The notes: generated by a model from the sequence alone, not told the origin. Numbered from the stretch's first letter, positions 1 through 7,776 are shown. The stretch is DNA of 9,586 nucleotides from CADEFX01 sp050260355 (GCA_050260355.1 JBLNBZ010000094.1:1-9586); one strand, 5' to 3'. A program made the numbers and translations.

Positions 1-983
1 GCAACGCGGGCCGCCTCCCAGCAGGCGGCCCAGAGCCTGGGCGCCAGCTCCTCGTAATGCGGATAAGCCTGGCGGCAAAGGTCGGTCGCATACGCGCAGC
101 GCGGCGCGAAGATGCAGCCCGGGATCCTCTGCGTCAGTGGGGGAACGACGCCGCGAATCTCGGCAAGGCGCGCCTTGCCCGCGCGGCCTTCGCGGGACGA
201 GTTGAGGCGCGGCATGGAGCCGAGCAGGGCCTTGGTGTAGGGGTGCCGCGGCGTGGCGAACAGGGCCTTGGCGCTCGCTTCCTCCACCTTCTTGCCCGCG
301 TACATGACGATGACACGCTCGGCCATCTCGGCCACCACGCCGAGATCGTGCGTGATGAGGATGATGGCCGTGCCGGTCTTGGCCTTGAGCTGGCGCATGA
401 GGTCGAGGATCTGCGCCTGCACGGTCACGTCGAGGGCGGTGGTGGGCTCGTCCGCAATGAGCAGCTTCGGATTGCAGGCGAGGGCCATGGCGATCATGAC
501 GCGCTGGCGCATGCCGCCCGACAGCTCGTGGGGATATTGCGTGAGGCGGCGCTCGGGCTCGGGGATGTTGGCGAGCCGCAGCATCTCCACGGCGCGCCGG
601 TTGGCGTCATCGCGCGAGAGCTTCTGGTGCAGAATGAGCGTCTCGGTGATCTGGCGCCCGATCGTCAGCACGGGGTTGAGCGACGTCATCGGCTCCTGGA
701 AGATCATCGAGATGTCGTTGCCGCGGATCGACCGCATCTCGCGCTCGGTCAGCTCGAGGAGATTGCGTCCCTGGAAGCGGATGGACCCGGCGATCTTTCC
801 CGGCGGCTGCGGGATCAGGCGCAAAATCGACATGGCGGTCACGGACTTGCCGCAACCGCTCTCCCCGACGACGGCCAGCGTCTCGCCGGCTTCGAGCGAG
901 AACGATATGCCGTTGACGGCACGGTTGACGCCTTCCGGCGTGCGGAAGTGGGTTTGCAGGCTCTCGACTTCCAGCAGGGCCAT
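1..983 (-). CDS. Peptide-type ABC transporter ATP-binding protein (DppD type), 3' end cut by window edge
   Basis: Cytoplasmic ATPase that powers the adjoining permeases. The 327 visible codons contain Walker A GESGCGKS (residues 40-47), Q-loop Gln96 in FQEP, signature LSGGMRQR (154-161), Walker B LLIADEP with catalytic Glu179, and H-loop His212. The end is the family-specific oligopeptide/dipeptide ATPase C-terminal domain, with the motif GCIFAPRC (289-296) and further cysteines at 303 and 321. DppD/OppD proteins are usually about 320-340 residues, so only the last few codons and the stop are missing. The ATG at 983 lies 3 bp after the upstream permease stop, and AAGAGG 9 bp before it can act as ribosome binding site inside that permease gene. 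Position and order (binding protein, B, C, D) fit a dpp/opp/gsi-type operon. The substrate class cannot be decided from the sequence, so no gene symbol is given. The reading frame has no stop and runs off the window. Confidence 0.95.
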   Translation of the reverse strand, partial: MALLEVESLQTHFRTPEGVNRAVNGISFSLEAGETLAVVGESGCGKSVTAMSILRLIPQPPGKIAGSIRFQGRNLLELTEREMRSIRGNDISMIFQEPMTSLNPVLTIGRQITETLILHQKLSRDDANRRAVEMLRLANIPEPERRLTQYPHELSGGMRQRVMIAMALACNPKLLIADEPTTALDVTVQAQILDLMRQLKAKTGTAIILITHDLGVVAEMAERVIVMYAGKKVEEASAKALFATPRHPYTKALLGSMPRLNSSREGRAGKARLAEIRGVVPPLTQRIPGCIFAPRCAYATDLCRQAYPHYEELAPRLWAACWEAARV

Positions 984-986
984 TCC

Positions 987-1907
987 TCAAAGCCTCTTGG
1001 CCATACGCGGATCGACGGCGTCGCGCAGCCCGTCTCCCAGGAGATTCACCGCGAGCACGGTCAGCGACAGGAATACCGCGGGGAAGAAGATGATGTACGG
1101 CTTGACCTCCCAGAGGGCACGCCCGTCCGCCATGATGTTCCCCCAGGAGGGCGCGATCGTGGGCGGCACGCCGGCGCCGATGAAGGACAGGATCGCCTCC
1201 GTGATCATCGCCGAGGCGCAGATGTAGGTCGCCTGTACGGTCACAGGGGCAATCGTGTTCGGCAGGATGTGGCGCAGGATGATCATCGGCGTGCGCGTCC
1301 CGGCGGCGACGGCGGCATCGACGTAAGGCTGCTCGCGCAGGGACAGAACGACGCCACGCACGAGCCGCGCAACGCGTGGGAACTCCGCAACGGCGATGGC
1401 GATGACGACGTTCTCCACGCTTGCCCGCGTGAGCGCCATCAGCGCGACCGCGAGCAGGATGGACGGTACAGACATGAGCCCGTCCATCACGCGCATGATG
1501 AGCCCATCCGCCCAACGTATGAAACCGGAGACGAGACCGACGGCGAGGCCGGAAACGGAGGCGATCATGGCCACCGCGAAGCCGACGATCAGGGAGACGC
1601 GGGCGCCGTAGAGCACGCGCGCGTAGATGTCTTTGCCGTAGGCGTCAGTGCCGAACCAATGCTCGGCGGACGGCTCGAGGTTGCGCTTGGCCGGAGCGAT
1701 CGCGTTGGGATCGGCCGTGCAGAGCAGGGGCGCGAATACGGCGATGAAGATGAGTAGCAGCAGCATGATGCCGCCGATGGCCATCGTGGGATGGCGGTAG
1801 ATGAAACCCGAGATGCCGCGGCGCTGCCTGACGGGCGGCAGGATGTCGGGCAGGTCCGCCGCGCCGGACCGAGGTGACGGGGCCGATGGTAAGGTCGTGA
1901 GCGTCAA
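987..1907 (-). CDS. Peptide-type ABC transporter permease, DppC type
   Basis: Inner-membrane permease subunit of 306 residues that pairs with the DppB-type protein. Visible features are an N-terminal cytoplasmic stretch, a first membrane helix at about 42-62, the family sequence GTDAYGKDIYARVLYGAR (86-103) that precedes the transmembrane domain, further hydrophobic segments at about 105-130, 147-175, 220-245 and 270-292, and the EAA coupling loop around 195-217 (YVDAAVAAG). The C-terminal DPRMAKRL is typical of the family. I chose a TTG start at 1907. It overlaps the upstream permease stop (TTGA), has GAGGA 7 bp before it, and there is no ATG in frame before residue 42, inside the first helix, while the family normally has a leader before that helix. 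A longer in-frame reading to 2468 runs inside the upstream permease gene and is a shadow. Translational coupling with the upstream gene is likely. Confidence 0.94.
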   Translation of the reverse strand: MTLTTLPSAPSPRSGAADLPDILPPVRQRRGISGFIYRHPTMAIGGIMLLLLIFIAVFAPLLCTADPNAIAPAKRNLEPSAEHWFGTDAYGKDIYARVLYGARVSLIVGFAVAMIASVSGLAVGLVSGFIRWADGLIMRVMDGLMSVPSILLAVALMALTRASVENVVIAIAVAEFPRVARLVRGVVLSLREQPYVDAAVAAGTRTPMIILRHILPNTIAPVTVQATYICASAMITEAILSFIGAGVPPTIAPSWGNIMADGRALWEVKPYIIFFPAVFLSLTVLAVNLLGDGLRDAVDPRMAKRL

Positions 1908-2848
1908 TACTGAATCCTCGGATCGAGTGCGGTGTAGATGAGGTCGACGCACAGATTCACGATCACGTAGACGAACGAGAACATCAGAACGATGCCCTGG
2001 ATGACCGGATAGTCGCGCCGCAGGATGGCATCGATGGTCAGTCGGCCGAGACCTGGGATGGCGAAGACGCTTTCCGTGACGACGGCTCCGCCGATCAGCA
2101 ACGCAACGCCGATGCCGATGACCGTGACGATGGGCACGGCAGCATTCTTCAAGGCGTGCAGAAAGAGGATGTTGGCCTGACCCACACCCTTGGCCTTGGC
2201 CGTGCGTACGTAGTCCTGCGACAGCACTTCCAGCATGGCAGCTCGCGTGATGCGCGCAATGAGTGCGATGTAGATGAAGCCGAGCGCCGCGGACGGCAGG
2301 ATGAGGCACTCGAGCCAGGGCCAGACGCCTTCCTTGATCGGCGTGTAGCCCTGGGTCGGTAGCCATTCGAGCCGCAGGGCGAAGAAGTAGGACAGGAGAT
2401 AGCCGACGACAAACACCGGGACCGAGAAGCCGGCCACAGCGAAGGCCATGAGAATGCGGTCGATCCATCCGCCGGCGCGCCAGGCCGCAACGATGCCCAT
2501 GGGGACGGCGATCACGATGGAAAGAACCAGCGTCAGGAACGCCAGCGATAGAGTCGGCTCGATGCGCTGAGCGATGAGCTCAGTCACGGGAAGCCCGGTG
2601 AACATGGACGTGCCCAGATTCTGGTAGCGCACGATCTGCCAGGACCATTCCGTGAAGCGAACAAGGAAAGGGCGGTCGAGGCCGAGCGCGATCCGGATCT
2701 TCTCAACGTCCTCGGGACTGGCCTGATCGCCGGCGATGACAGCGGCGGGATCGCCGGGTGCGATATAGAGCAGGCTGAACACGAACAGCCCCACGATAGC
2801 CATCACGACCAGCGTGGCGAGCAATCGTCGAACGATATAGGCGAGCAT
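1904..2848 (-). CDS. Peptide-type ABC transporter permease, DppB type
   Basis: Inner-membrane permease of 314 residues. It begins MLAYIVRRLLATL, as DppB/OppB proteins do, with helix 1 at about 9-30 followed by the family sequence PGDPA (31-35). Other hydrophobic segments lie near 100-122, 135-157, 180-198, 240-262 and 284-305. The EAA loop is at 211-235 (QDYVRTAKAKGV) and contacts the ATPase. The end ALDPRIQY is the usual DppB terminus. The ATG at 2848 is preferred over the upstream ATG at 2875: GAGGG lies 6 bp before it, and the extra nine residues would come from inside the intergenic hairpin. The stop overlaps the next gene's TTG start by 4 bp. The 55-bp gap to the binding-protein gene upstream contains a strong hairpin that ends right next to the ribosome binding site. 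Confidence 0.95.
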   Translation of the reverse strand: MLAYIVRRLLATLVVMAIVGLFVFSLLYIAPGDPAAVIAGDQASPEDVEKIRIALGLDRPFLVRFTEWSWQIVRYQNLGTSMFTGLPVTELIAQRIEPTLSLAFLTLVLSIVIAVPMGIVAAWRAGGWIDRILMAFAVAGFSVPVFVVGYLLSYFFALRLEWLPTQGYTPIKEGVWPWLECLILPSAALGFIYIALIARITRAAMLEVLSQDYVRTAKAKGVGQANILFLHALKNAAVPIVTVIGIGVALLIGGAVVTESVFAIPGLGRLTIDAILRRDYPVIQGIVLMFSFVYVIVNLCVDLIYTALDPRIQY

Positions 2849-2860
2849 GGAAGGCCCTCG

Positions 2861-2890
2861 GCCTCCCCCCGGCATGCGCCGGGGAGAGGC
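2861..2890 (-). promoter_or_regulatory. Intercistronic hairpin between binding-protein and permease genes
   Basis: The arms 2861-2873 (gcctccccccggc) and 2878-2890 (gccggggagaggc) pair over 13 positions with one mismatch around a 4-base loop (atgc). The hairpin starts 13 bp after the stop of the binding-protein gene and ends next to the GAGGG ribosome binding site of the DppB-type gene. No T run follows it on the minus strand, so it is not a classic intrinsic terminator. In ABC operons such hairpins commonly protect the upstream message from 3' decay, so that the binding protein is made in excess of the permeases; that role is inferred here. Partial termination or masking of the adjacent ribosome binding site are alternatives. 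Confidence 0.6.
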
Positions 2891-2903
2891 GCAATCGTGC
2901 AGC

Positions 2904-4511
<1,608 letters not shown>

Positions 4512-4530
4512 CGTGCTACTCCCCTTTGAC

Positions 4531-4549
4531 CAGCCACTTGATGTGGCTG
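4531..4549 (-). promoter_or_regulatory. Perfect 7-bp inverted repeat in the leader of the transporter operon
   Basis: Arms cagccac (4531-4537) and gtggctg (4543-4549) are perfectly complementary around the 5-base spacer ttgat. It lies 19 bp upstream of the binding-protein start, just before its ribosome binding site (4519-4524), and would be inside the transcript if the promoter proposed at 4604-4631 is right. It could be an mRNA leader hairpin that affects translation or stability, or a repressor operator. The sequence does not decide between these. Confidence 0.4.
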
Positions 4550-4603
4550 CGTGCCGAAGTCTTGGTCAGGACATTTTGCAGCCCAAAATGATGGCAACGG
4601 GCG

Positions 4604-4631
4604 AAAATAGATGCGCCGTGTGTACACTTAA
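4604..4631 (-). promoter_or_regulatory. Candidate sigma-70-type promoter of the transporter operon
   Basis: On the minus strand TTAAGT (4626-4631) is followed after 16 bp by TATTTT (4604-4609), an AT-rich island in an otherwise G+C-rich region. It would give a leader of roughly 85 bases carrying the 4531-4549 hairpin. The -35 match is weak and the call rests mainly on the -10-like element and location. A perfect TTGACA occurs farther up on the same strand (4671-4676) but has no matching -10 at a suitable distance. No clear promoter for the divergent amidase was found. Confidence 0.3.
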
Positions 4632-4637
4632 GGCGCA
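4612..4637. promoter_or_regulatory. Composite dyad in the divergent control region, possible operator
   Basis: A perfect 8-bp palindrome gtgtacac (4620-4627) sits inside a second inverted repeat, tgcgcc (4612-4617) and ggcgca (4632-4637). The two dyad centres are one base apart. The element overlaps the proposed -35 box and spacer of the transporter promoter and lies between two divergent genes, as expected for a regulator site controlling both. No regulator gene is in the window. A role as operator is inference. Confidence 0.35.
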
Positions 4638-4777
4638 GTTCGCACCGGAGGATGGCCGACTGTCAAGGCGCGAGATGGCGGCAGTGTGCTTAGCCTTTAG
4701 GCAATTCTTCGGGCGTTTCCGCAGTGCAGGATAAGTGCGACTGCAAAAGGTCGCGAGCTGGAAGCGAGGGATGGATG

Positions 4778-6100
4778 ATGCGTGAGGATGGTCAATCGCA
4801 AGGCTGGGCAATGGACCCGGGTCGTGTCCGTGATCTCGCCAAGGCGATCGCGGAGAGGCGTTTGTCCGTGGTGGATCTGGTGCGCCGGTACCTGGACCGG
4901 ATCGCGCAAGCCGACCCCGCGGTGCAATGCTGGCGCCTCGTCGATGGCGAGCGCGCGTTGGCGGTTGCCGGCGAGCGCCAGAGGGAGGCGGAGGCTGGCC
5001 GCATTCGCGGACCCCTCCACGGCATCCCGGTGGCGATCAAGGACATCATCGACGTCGAAGGCTTGCCGACGCGCTGCAACAGCCGCTCGCGCGCAGATGC
5101 CGCCGCGGCGACGGCGGATGCCGAGGTCGTGCTCGCGCTCAAGGCGAAAGGCGCGATCGTGCTCGGCAAGGTGCACACGACGGAGTTCGCCTTCTTCGAT
5201 CCCTCGCCGGCGCGCAATCCGCACAATCTGGCGCACACGCCGGGCGGATCGAGCTCGGGCTCGGCCGCAGCAGTTGCGGCCGGCATGGCGCCTATTGCCA
5301 TCGGCACGCAGACAGTGGCCTCGGTGAACCGGCCGGCCGCCTATTGCGGCATCGCCGCCTTCAAGCCGAGCTCCCGCAGCCTTTCGACATTCGGGATCGA
5401 GCCGCTCGCACCCTCCTACGACACCGCAGGCTTCTATGGCTGGACGATCGAGGATGCCGTCATTGCATTCGAAGCTGCGGCACCAGCCTTTGTGCGCGCG
5501 AGCGAGCCGCAGCCTGTCCGCGGCAGGCTGACGATCGCGGTGCCGCAGGATGAGCATCTGGCCGATGCGAGCGCGGAGATGAAGGCCGCGTACGCGCGCG
5601 CGGCGGACAAGCTCGCCGAAGCCGGGCATGCCGTGGAGCGGCGCCCGGCGCCGATCTCGTTCGGCAAGCTGTTCGCGCTGCAGCGTTCGACCATGCTGTA
5701 CGAGGCGGGCCGTGCCCTGCGCCATCTGCTCGACGAGCCGCAAGGCAGCGTAGGCGAGAAGATTCTGGGCGCGGTGAAAGAAGGGCTCGGCATTTCCGAT
5801 CAGCGCTATTTCGATGAGCGCGGCGAGATCGATCGCATGCGCGAGACGTTCTTCGCGCGCGAGACTGCCGATCTCTTCCTGTGGCCGGCAGCACCCGGCA
5901 CCGCGCCCGAAGGCCTAGCGTGGACGGGCGATCCGAAATACATCGCGCCTTGGACCGCGCTGGGTGGCCCGATCCTGACGCTGCTGGCGGGCAAGGCGGC
6001 GAACGGTCTGCCACTCGGCGTGATCGTGGCGGGTCGGCCGGGGAGCGATGCGCAGATGTGCGGATGGGCGCGCCGGCTCGGCAAGGCGCTGGGCGTGTAG
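4778..6100 (+). CDS. Amidase-signature family hydrolase
   Basis: Probable cytoplasmic amidohydrolase (no signal peptide seen) of 440 residues, close to the 430-490 usual for GatA-like amidases. The Ser-cisSer-Lys triad of the family is visible: Lys88 in VAIKDIIDVEG, cis-Ser158 in PGGSSSGSAAAVAAG, and nucleophile Ser182 in GTQTVASVNRPAAYCG, with the 24-residue Ser-Ser spacing seen in GatA. The glycine pair before the nucleophile, normally TGGS or TAGS, reads VAS here. That loop supplies the oxyanion hole, so substrate handling may differ. The start is ATG 4778, with GAGGG 7 bp before it; ATG 4775 directly adjoins it, and ATG 4811 (Met12) is a weaker choice. The gene diverges from the transporter operon across 266 bp and may hydrolyse an imported amide or peptide, by position only. 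There is no GatB or GatC partner nearby, so a role as tRNA amidotransferase is unlikely. The substrate is unknown. Confidence 0.92.
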   Translation: MREDGQSQGWAMDPGRVRDLAKAIAERRLSVVDLVRRYLDRIAQADPAVQCWRLVDGERALAVAGERQREAEAGRIRGPLHGIPVAIKDIIDVEGLPTRCNSRSRADAAAATADAEVVLALKAKGAIVLGKVHTTEFAFFDPSPARNPHNLAHTPGGSSSGSAAAVAAGMAPIAIGTQTVASVNRPAAYCGIAAFKPSSRSLSTFGIEPLAPSYDTAGFYGWTIEDAVIAFEAAAPAFVRASEPQPVRGRLTIAVPQDEHLADASAEMKAAYARAADKLAEAGHAVERRPAPISFGKLFALQRSTMLYEAGRALRHLLDEPQGSVGEKILGAVKEGLGISDQRYFDERGEIDRMRETFFARETADLFLWPAAPGTAPEGLAWTGDPKYIAPWTALGGPILTLLAGKAANGLPLGVIVAGRPGSDAQMCGWARRLGKALGV

Positions 6101-6106
6101 TCGCGA

Positions 6107-6586
6107 TTATGCCAACGAGGCGAGCAACTCCTCGAGCGCGCGTGTCGCGAAGGCCCGCATGTTGGCGCGGCGATCGGCGCTGCCGGTCCTGAGCATCAGC
6201 GTGCGCTCGACGGGGCCGCTCAGTGCGATGCAGGTGTGGCCCGCGGGATCGCCGTAGCGGTTTCCCGTGGGGCCGGAGGCACCAGTCTCGCTCAAGCCCC
6301 AGGATGCGCCGTGGCGCTCGCGCACCGTGCGTGCCAGCAGCGCCGCGTAGGGCTCGCTTGCCGAACGGATGCCGGTCATGTGGGCGTCGGTGATGCCGAC
6401 CAGGGCGCTGCGCGCCTGCCGTGTGTAGACGACCGCGCCGCCGAGGAAATACGCGGAGGCGCCGGGCACGGACAGCAGGGCAGCCGAGATGAGGCCGCCG
6501 GTCGAGGACTCCGATACGGCGATTGTCTCGCGGCGCTCCTTCAGCCGGGCCGCGATCTTGTCAGCGAGGGGAAGAAGGGTTTCCAT
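6107..6586 (-). CDS. Stand-alone CinA C-terminal-domain (PncC-like) protein with altered active site
   Basis: A 159-residue protein of the CinA/PncC family, whose studied members deamidate nicotinamide mononucleotide to nicotinic acid mononucleotide in NAD recycling. The family pattern is clear: SESSTGGLISAALLSVPGAS (25-44; usual form AESCTGG), YFLGGAVVYTRQARSALVGI (46-65; usual form YSNEAKxxLLGV), SEP, and a glycine-rich segment ETGASGPTGNRYGDPAGH. The catalytic serine candidate Ser27 is present, but the lysine of the usual NEAK motif is arginine (Arg59), and the glycine-rich segment differs from that of E. coli PncC. PncC activity is therefore uncertain. The start at 6586 is chosen because GGAGG lies 8 bp before it; an in-frame ATG at 6592 is only 2 bp from that site. 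The gene converges on the amidase with a 6-bp gap, so no terminator fits between them. Confidence 0.85.
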   Translation of the reverse strand: METLLPLADKIAARLKERRETIAVSESSTGGLISAALLSVPGASAYFLGGAVVYTRQARSALVGITDAHMTGIRSASEPYAALLARTVRERHGASWGLSETGASGPTGNRYGDPAGHTCIALSGPVERTLMLRTGSADRRANMRAFATRALEELLASLA

Positions 6587-6666
6587 GCGCATGGCCTCCG
6601 GGAGAGCAGGTGGTCAGCCTGACGGGACCGGGCTGGCGTTGCAAGCACTTAGGGAGCGGCCACGGC
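6587..6666. promoter_or_regulatory. Divergent intergenic region with small dyad
   Basis: These 80 bp separate the divergent CinA-like and HAD-type genes and must hold both start signals: GGAGG for the minus-strand gene near 6595-6599 and AGGGAG for the plus-strand gene at 6651-6656. An odd-centred perfect dyad, gtcag-c-ctgac, lies at 6613-6623, about midway. I see no good promoter boxes. The dyad is short enough to be chance. Confidence 0.2.
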
Positions 6667-7365
6667 ATGGACGGTATCAAGGCCCTCACGTTCGACACCG
6701 GCGGCACCGTGCTCGACTGGCATTCCGGCCTCAGCCGGGCGCTGGGGGAAGCGGGCGAGCGGCGGGGCATCAAGGCCGACTGGGGTGAGGTGGCGAACGA
6801 GTACCGGCGCCGTTCGCTCGGCACGATCGTCAACCGGATCGGGCCGCGCTTCAATTTCGACGACGTGCATCGCGATCAGCTCGACCGCGTGCTCGATGAC
6901 AAGGGTCTCGCCGCGCTCGATGCGGCCGATCGCGAGCGGATCTGGCGCACATGGCACGAGCTCGATGCCTGGCCCGACTTTCCGCCGGCGCTGAAGCGGC
7001 TGCGCAGGAAATATCCGTGCGCGTCGTTCACGCTGCTCACGCCCGCGCTCGTGATCGCCGTCTCGCGCAAGAACGGCATCGACTGGGACTGCATCGTCTC
7101 GTGCGAGATGCTCGGCGTGTACAAGGTGCGGCCGGAGGCCTATCGCGCGACCGCCAAGCTGCTGCAACTCGCGCCGGCCGAGATCCTGATGGTCGCGTGC
7201 CACAACTTCGACCTCGATGCCGCGCGCAAGGAGGGGTTCAACACCTGCTTCGTGAAACGCCCCGACGAGTGGGGTCCTGCGGGGCCGCCCGATCCCGTGC
7301 CCAATCCCGGATGCACCATGGTCGTCGACACGTTCGGGGAGCTCGGGGATCGGCTCGGCTGCTGA
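6667..7365 (+). CDS. HAD-superfamily hydrolase, haloacid dehalogenase type II-like
   Basis: A 232-residue cytoplasmic protein, the usual size for type II 2-haloacid dehalogenases. HAD motif I is FDTGGTVLDW with nucleophile Asp10 and Thr14. Motif II is LLTPA with Thr125. Motif III Lys153 lies in VYKVRPEAY. Motif IV is ACHNFDLDAARKEG with Asp182. A helical cap domain occupies about 17-100. The motif III-IV segment and the following CFVKRP resemble the dehalogenase branch more than phosphoglycolate phosphatases. However, at the place of the halide-handling arginine of characterised L-2-haloacid dehalogenases (after a conserved Trp, here Trp39) this protein has Gly40, and the Ser-Asn of motif II is Thr-Pro. 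It may be a phosphatase or act on another substrate. The ATG at 6667 has AGGGAG about 10 bp upstream; a longer reading from 6523 overlaps the CinA-like gene and lacks support. A 7-bp hairpin follows the stop. Confidence 0.88.
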   Translation: MDGIKALTFDTGGTVLDWHSGLSRALGEAGERRGIKADWGEVANEYRRRSLGTIVNRIGPRFNFDDVHRDQLDRVLDDKGLAALDAADRERIWRTWHELDAWPDFPPALKRLRRKYPCASFTLLTPALVIAVSRKNGIDWDCIVSCEMLGVYKVRPEAYRATAKLLQLAPAEILMVACHNFDLDAARKEGFNTCFVKRPDEWGPAGPPDPVPNPGCTMVVDTFGELGDRLGC

Positions 7366-7776
7366 CGGCGCCGGCAAACTTATCCACGGGTTGCCGGGCT
7401 TGTGGCAGAGTTGCTCGCGTTCCGGATCGTGAAGGCGCGCCGCTCTGCAGAGGCAAGCCTTCACCCAGTGATCCGGGGGCCGTCGTCCGACCGTCCGGCC
7501 CGGTCGGCCGCCAGACCAGCGGAGCGCTGGAGCGGGACCCGGAGACGGCGAGCCGGGCGAGCCTACGCCCATCATGAGCGCAACAGGTCAGCGGGCCCAG
7601 GCGATGCCCGGCTCCTCTCTTTTGCGCAAAGTCTCCGAATAGCTCCGAGCGGAAACGTTGCGGAGCCGTACGCGATTCCATATCCCCTGCATGGCCTCAT
7701 CGGCCGCATGCCGCGCGAGGTGGGCTTGCACATCACGGTCGCGCCACTACCTTGAGCGCGACAGGAGCGCGCACAC
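7366..7776. other. 411-bp intergenic region with several short hairpins, no convincing gene
   Basis: No reading frame here resembles a protein; the longest (7402-7755, plus) is arginine-rich, lacks a good ribosome binding site and ends just before the next gene. Inverted repeats seen are: 7371-7377 with 7391-7397; 7487-7493 with 7501-7507 (7 bp, 7-base loop); 7516-7521 with 7525-7530 (6 bp, 3-base loop); 7538-7542 with 7553-7557; the palindrome tttgcgcaaa at 7621-7630; and 7642-7647 with 7661-7666 (6 bp). The hexamer ctccga is repeated 10 bp apart at 7633 and 7643. Weak promoter-like boxes TTGCGG (7658-7663) and TATCCC (7681-7686), 17 bp apart, could serve the VOC-pirin unit. No tRNA was recognised. 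The hairpins could mark a small RNA or leader, or simply reflect G+C-rich sequence. Confidence 0.4.
7371..7397 (+). terminator. Weak hairpin after the HAD-type gene, possible terminator
   Basis: Arms ccggcaa (7371-7377) and ttgccgg (7391-7397) pair perfectly over 7 bp around a 13-base loop, beginning 5 bp after the HAD-type stop. There is no T run after the stem, so intrinsic termination would be inefficient. A transcript-end stabilising hairpin is equally possible. Confidence 0.3.

Noticed and set aside
57..1757. A 566-codon open frame on the plus strand opposite the ATPase and DppC-type genes
   Set aside because: It lies antisense to two clearly recognised genes, is rich in Arg, Asp, His and Gly, has no family motif, and is what G+C-rich codon bias leaves open on the opposite strand.
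4697..5743. Long minus-strand frame opposite the amidase, and another at 6649-7575 opposite the HAD-type gene
   Set aside because: Both are antisense to well-supported genes, are arginine- and histidine-rich, and show no recognisable domain or suitable start signal.
6101..6106. Possible bidirectional terminator between the convergent amidase and CinA-like genes
   Set aside because: Only 6 bp separate the stops, and I saw no hairpin spanning the junction.
7380..7388. DnaA-box-like TTATCCACG
   Set aside because: It is a single copy with one mismatch to the consensus, no AT-rich unwinding region and no origin-linked genes, so there is no basis for calling an origin.
7592..7624. Short stem cgggc/gcccg followed by a pyrimidine run, terminator-like
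   Set aside because: The stem is only 5 bp and about 10 bases separate it from the T-rich part, so it does not look like a working terminator and no gene ends just before it.
7402..7755. 117-codon plus-strand frame in the intergenic gap
   Set aside because: Low-complexity arginine/alanine-rich translation, GTG start without a ribosome binding site, and it runs through several hairpins.
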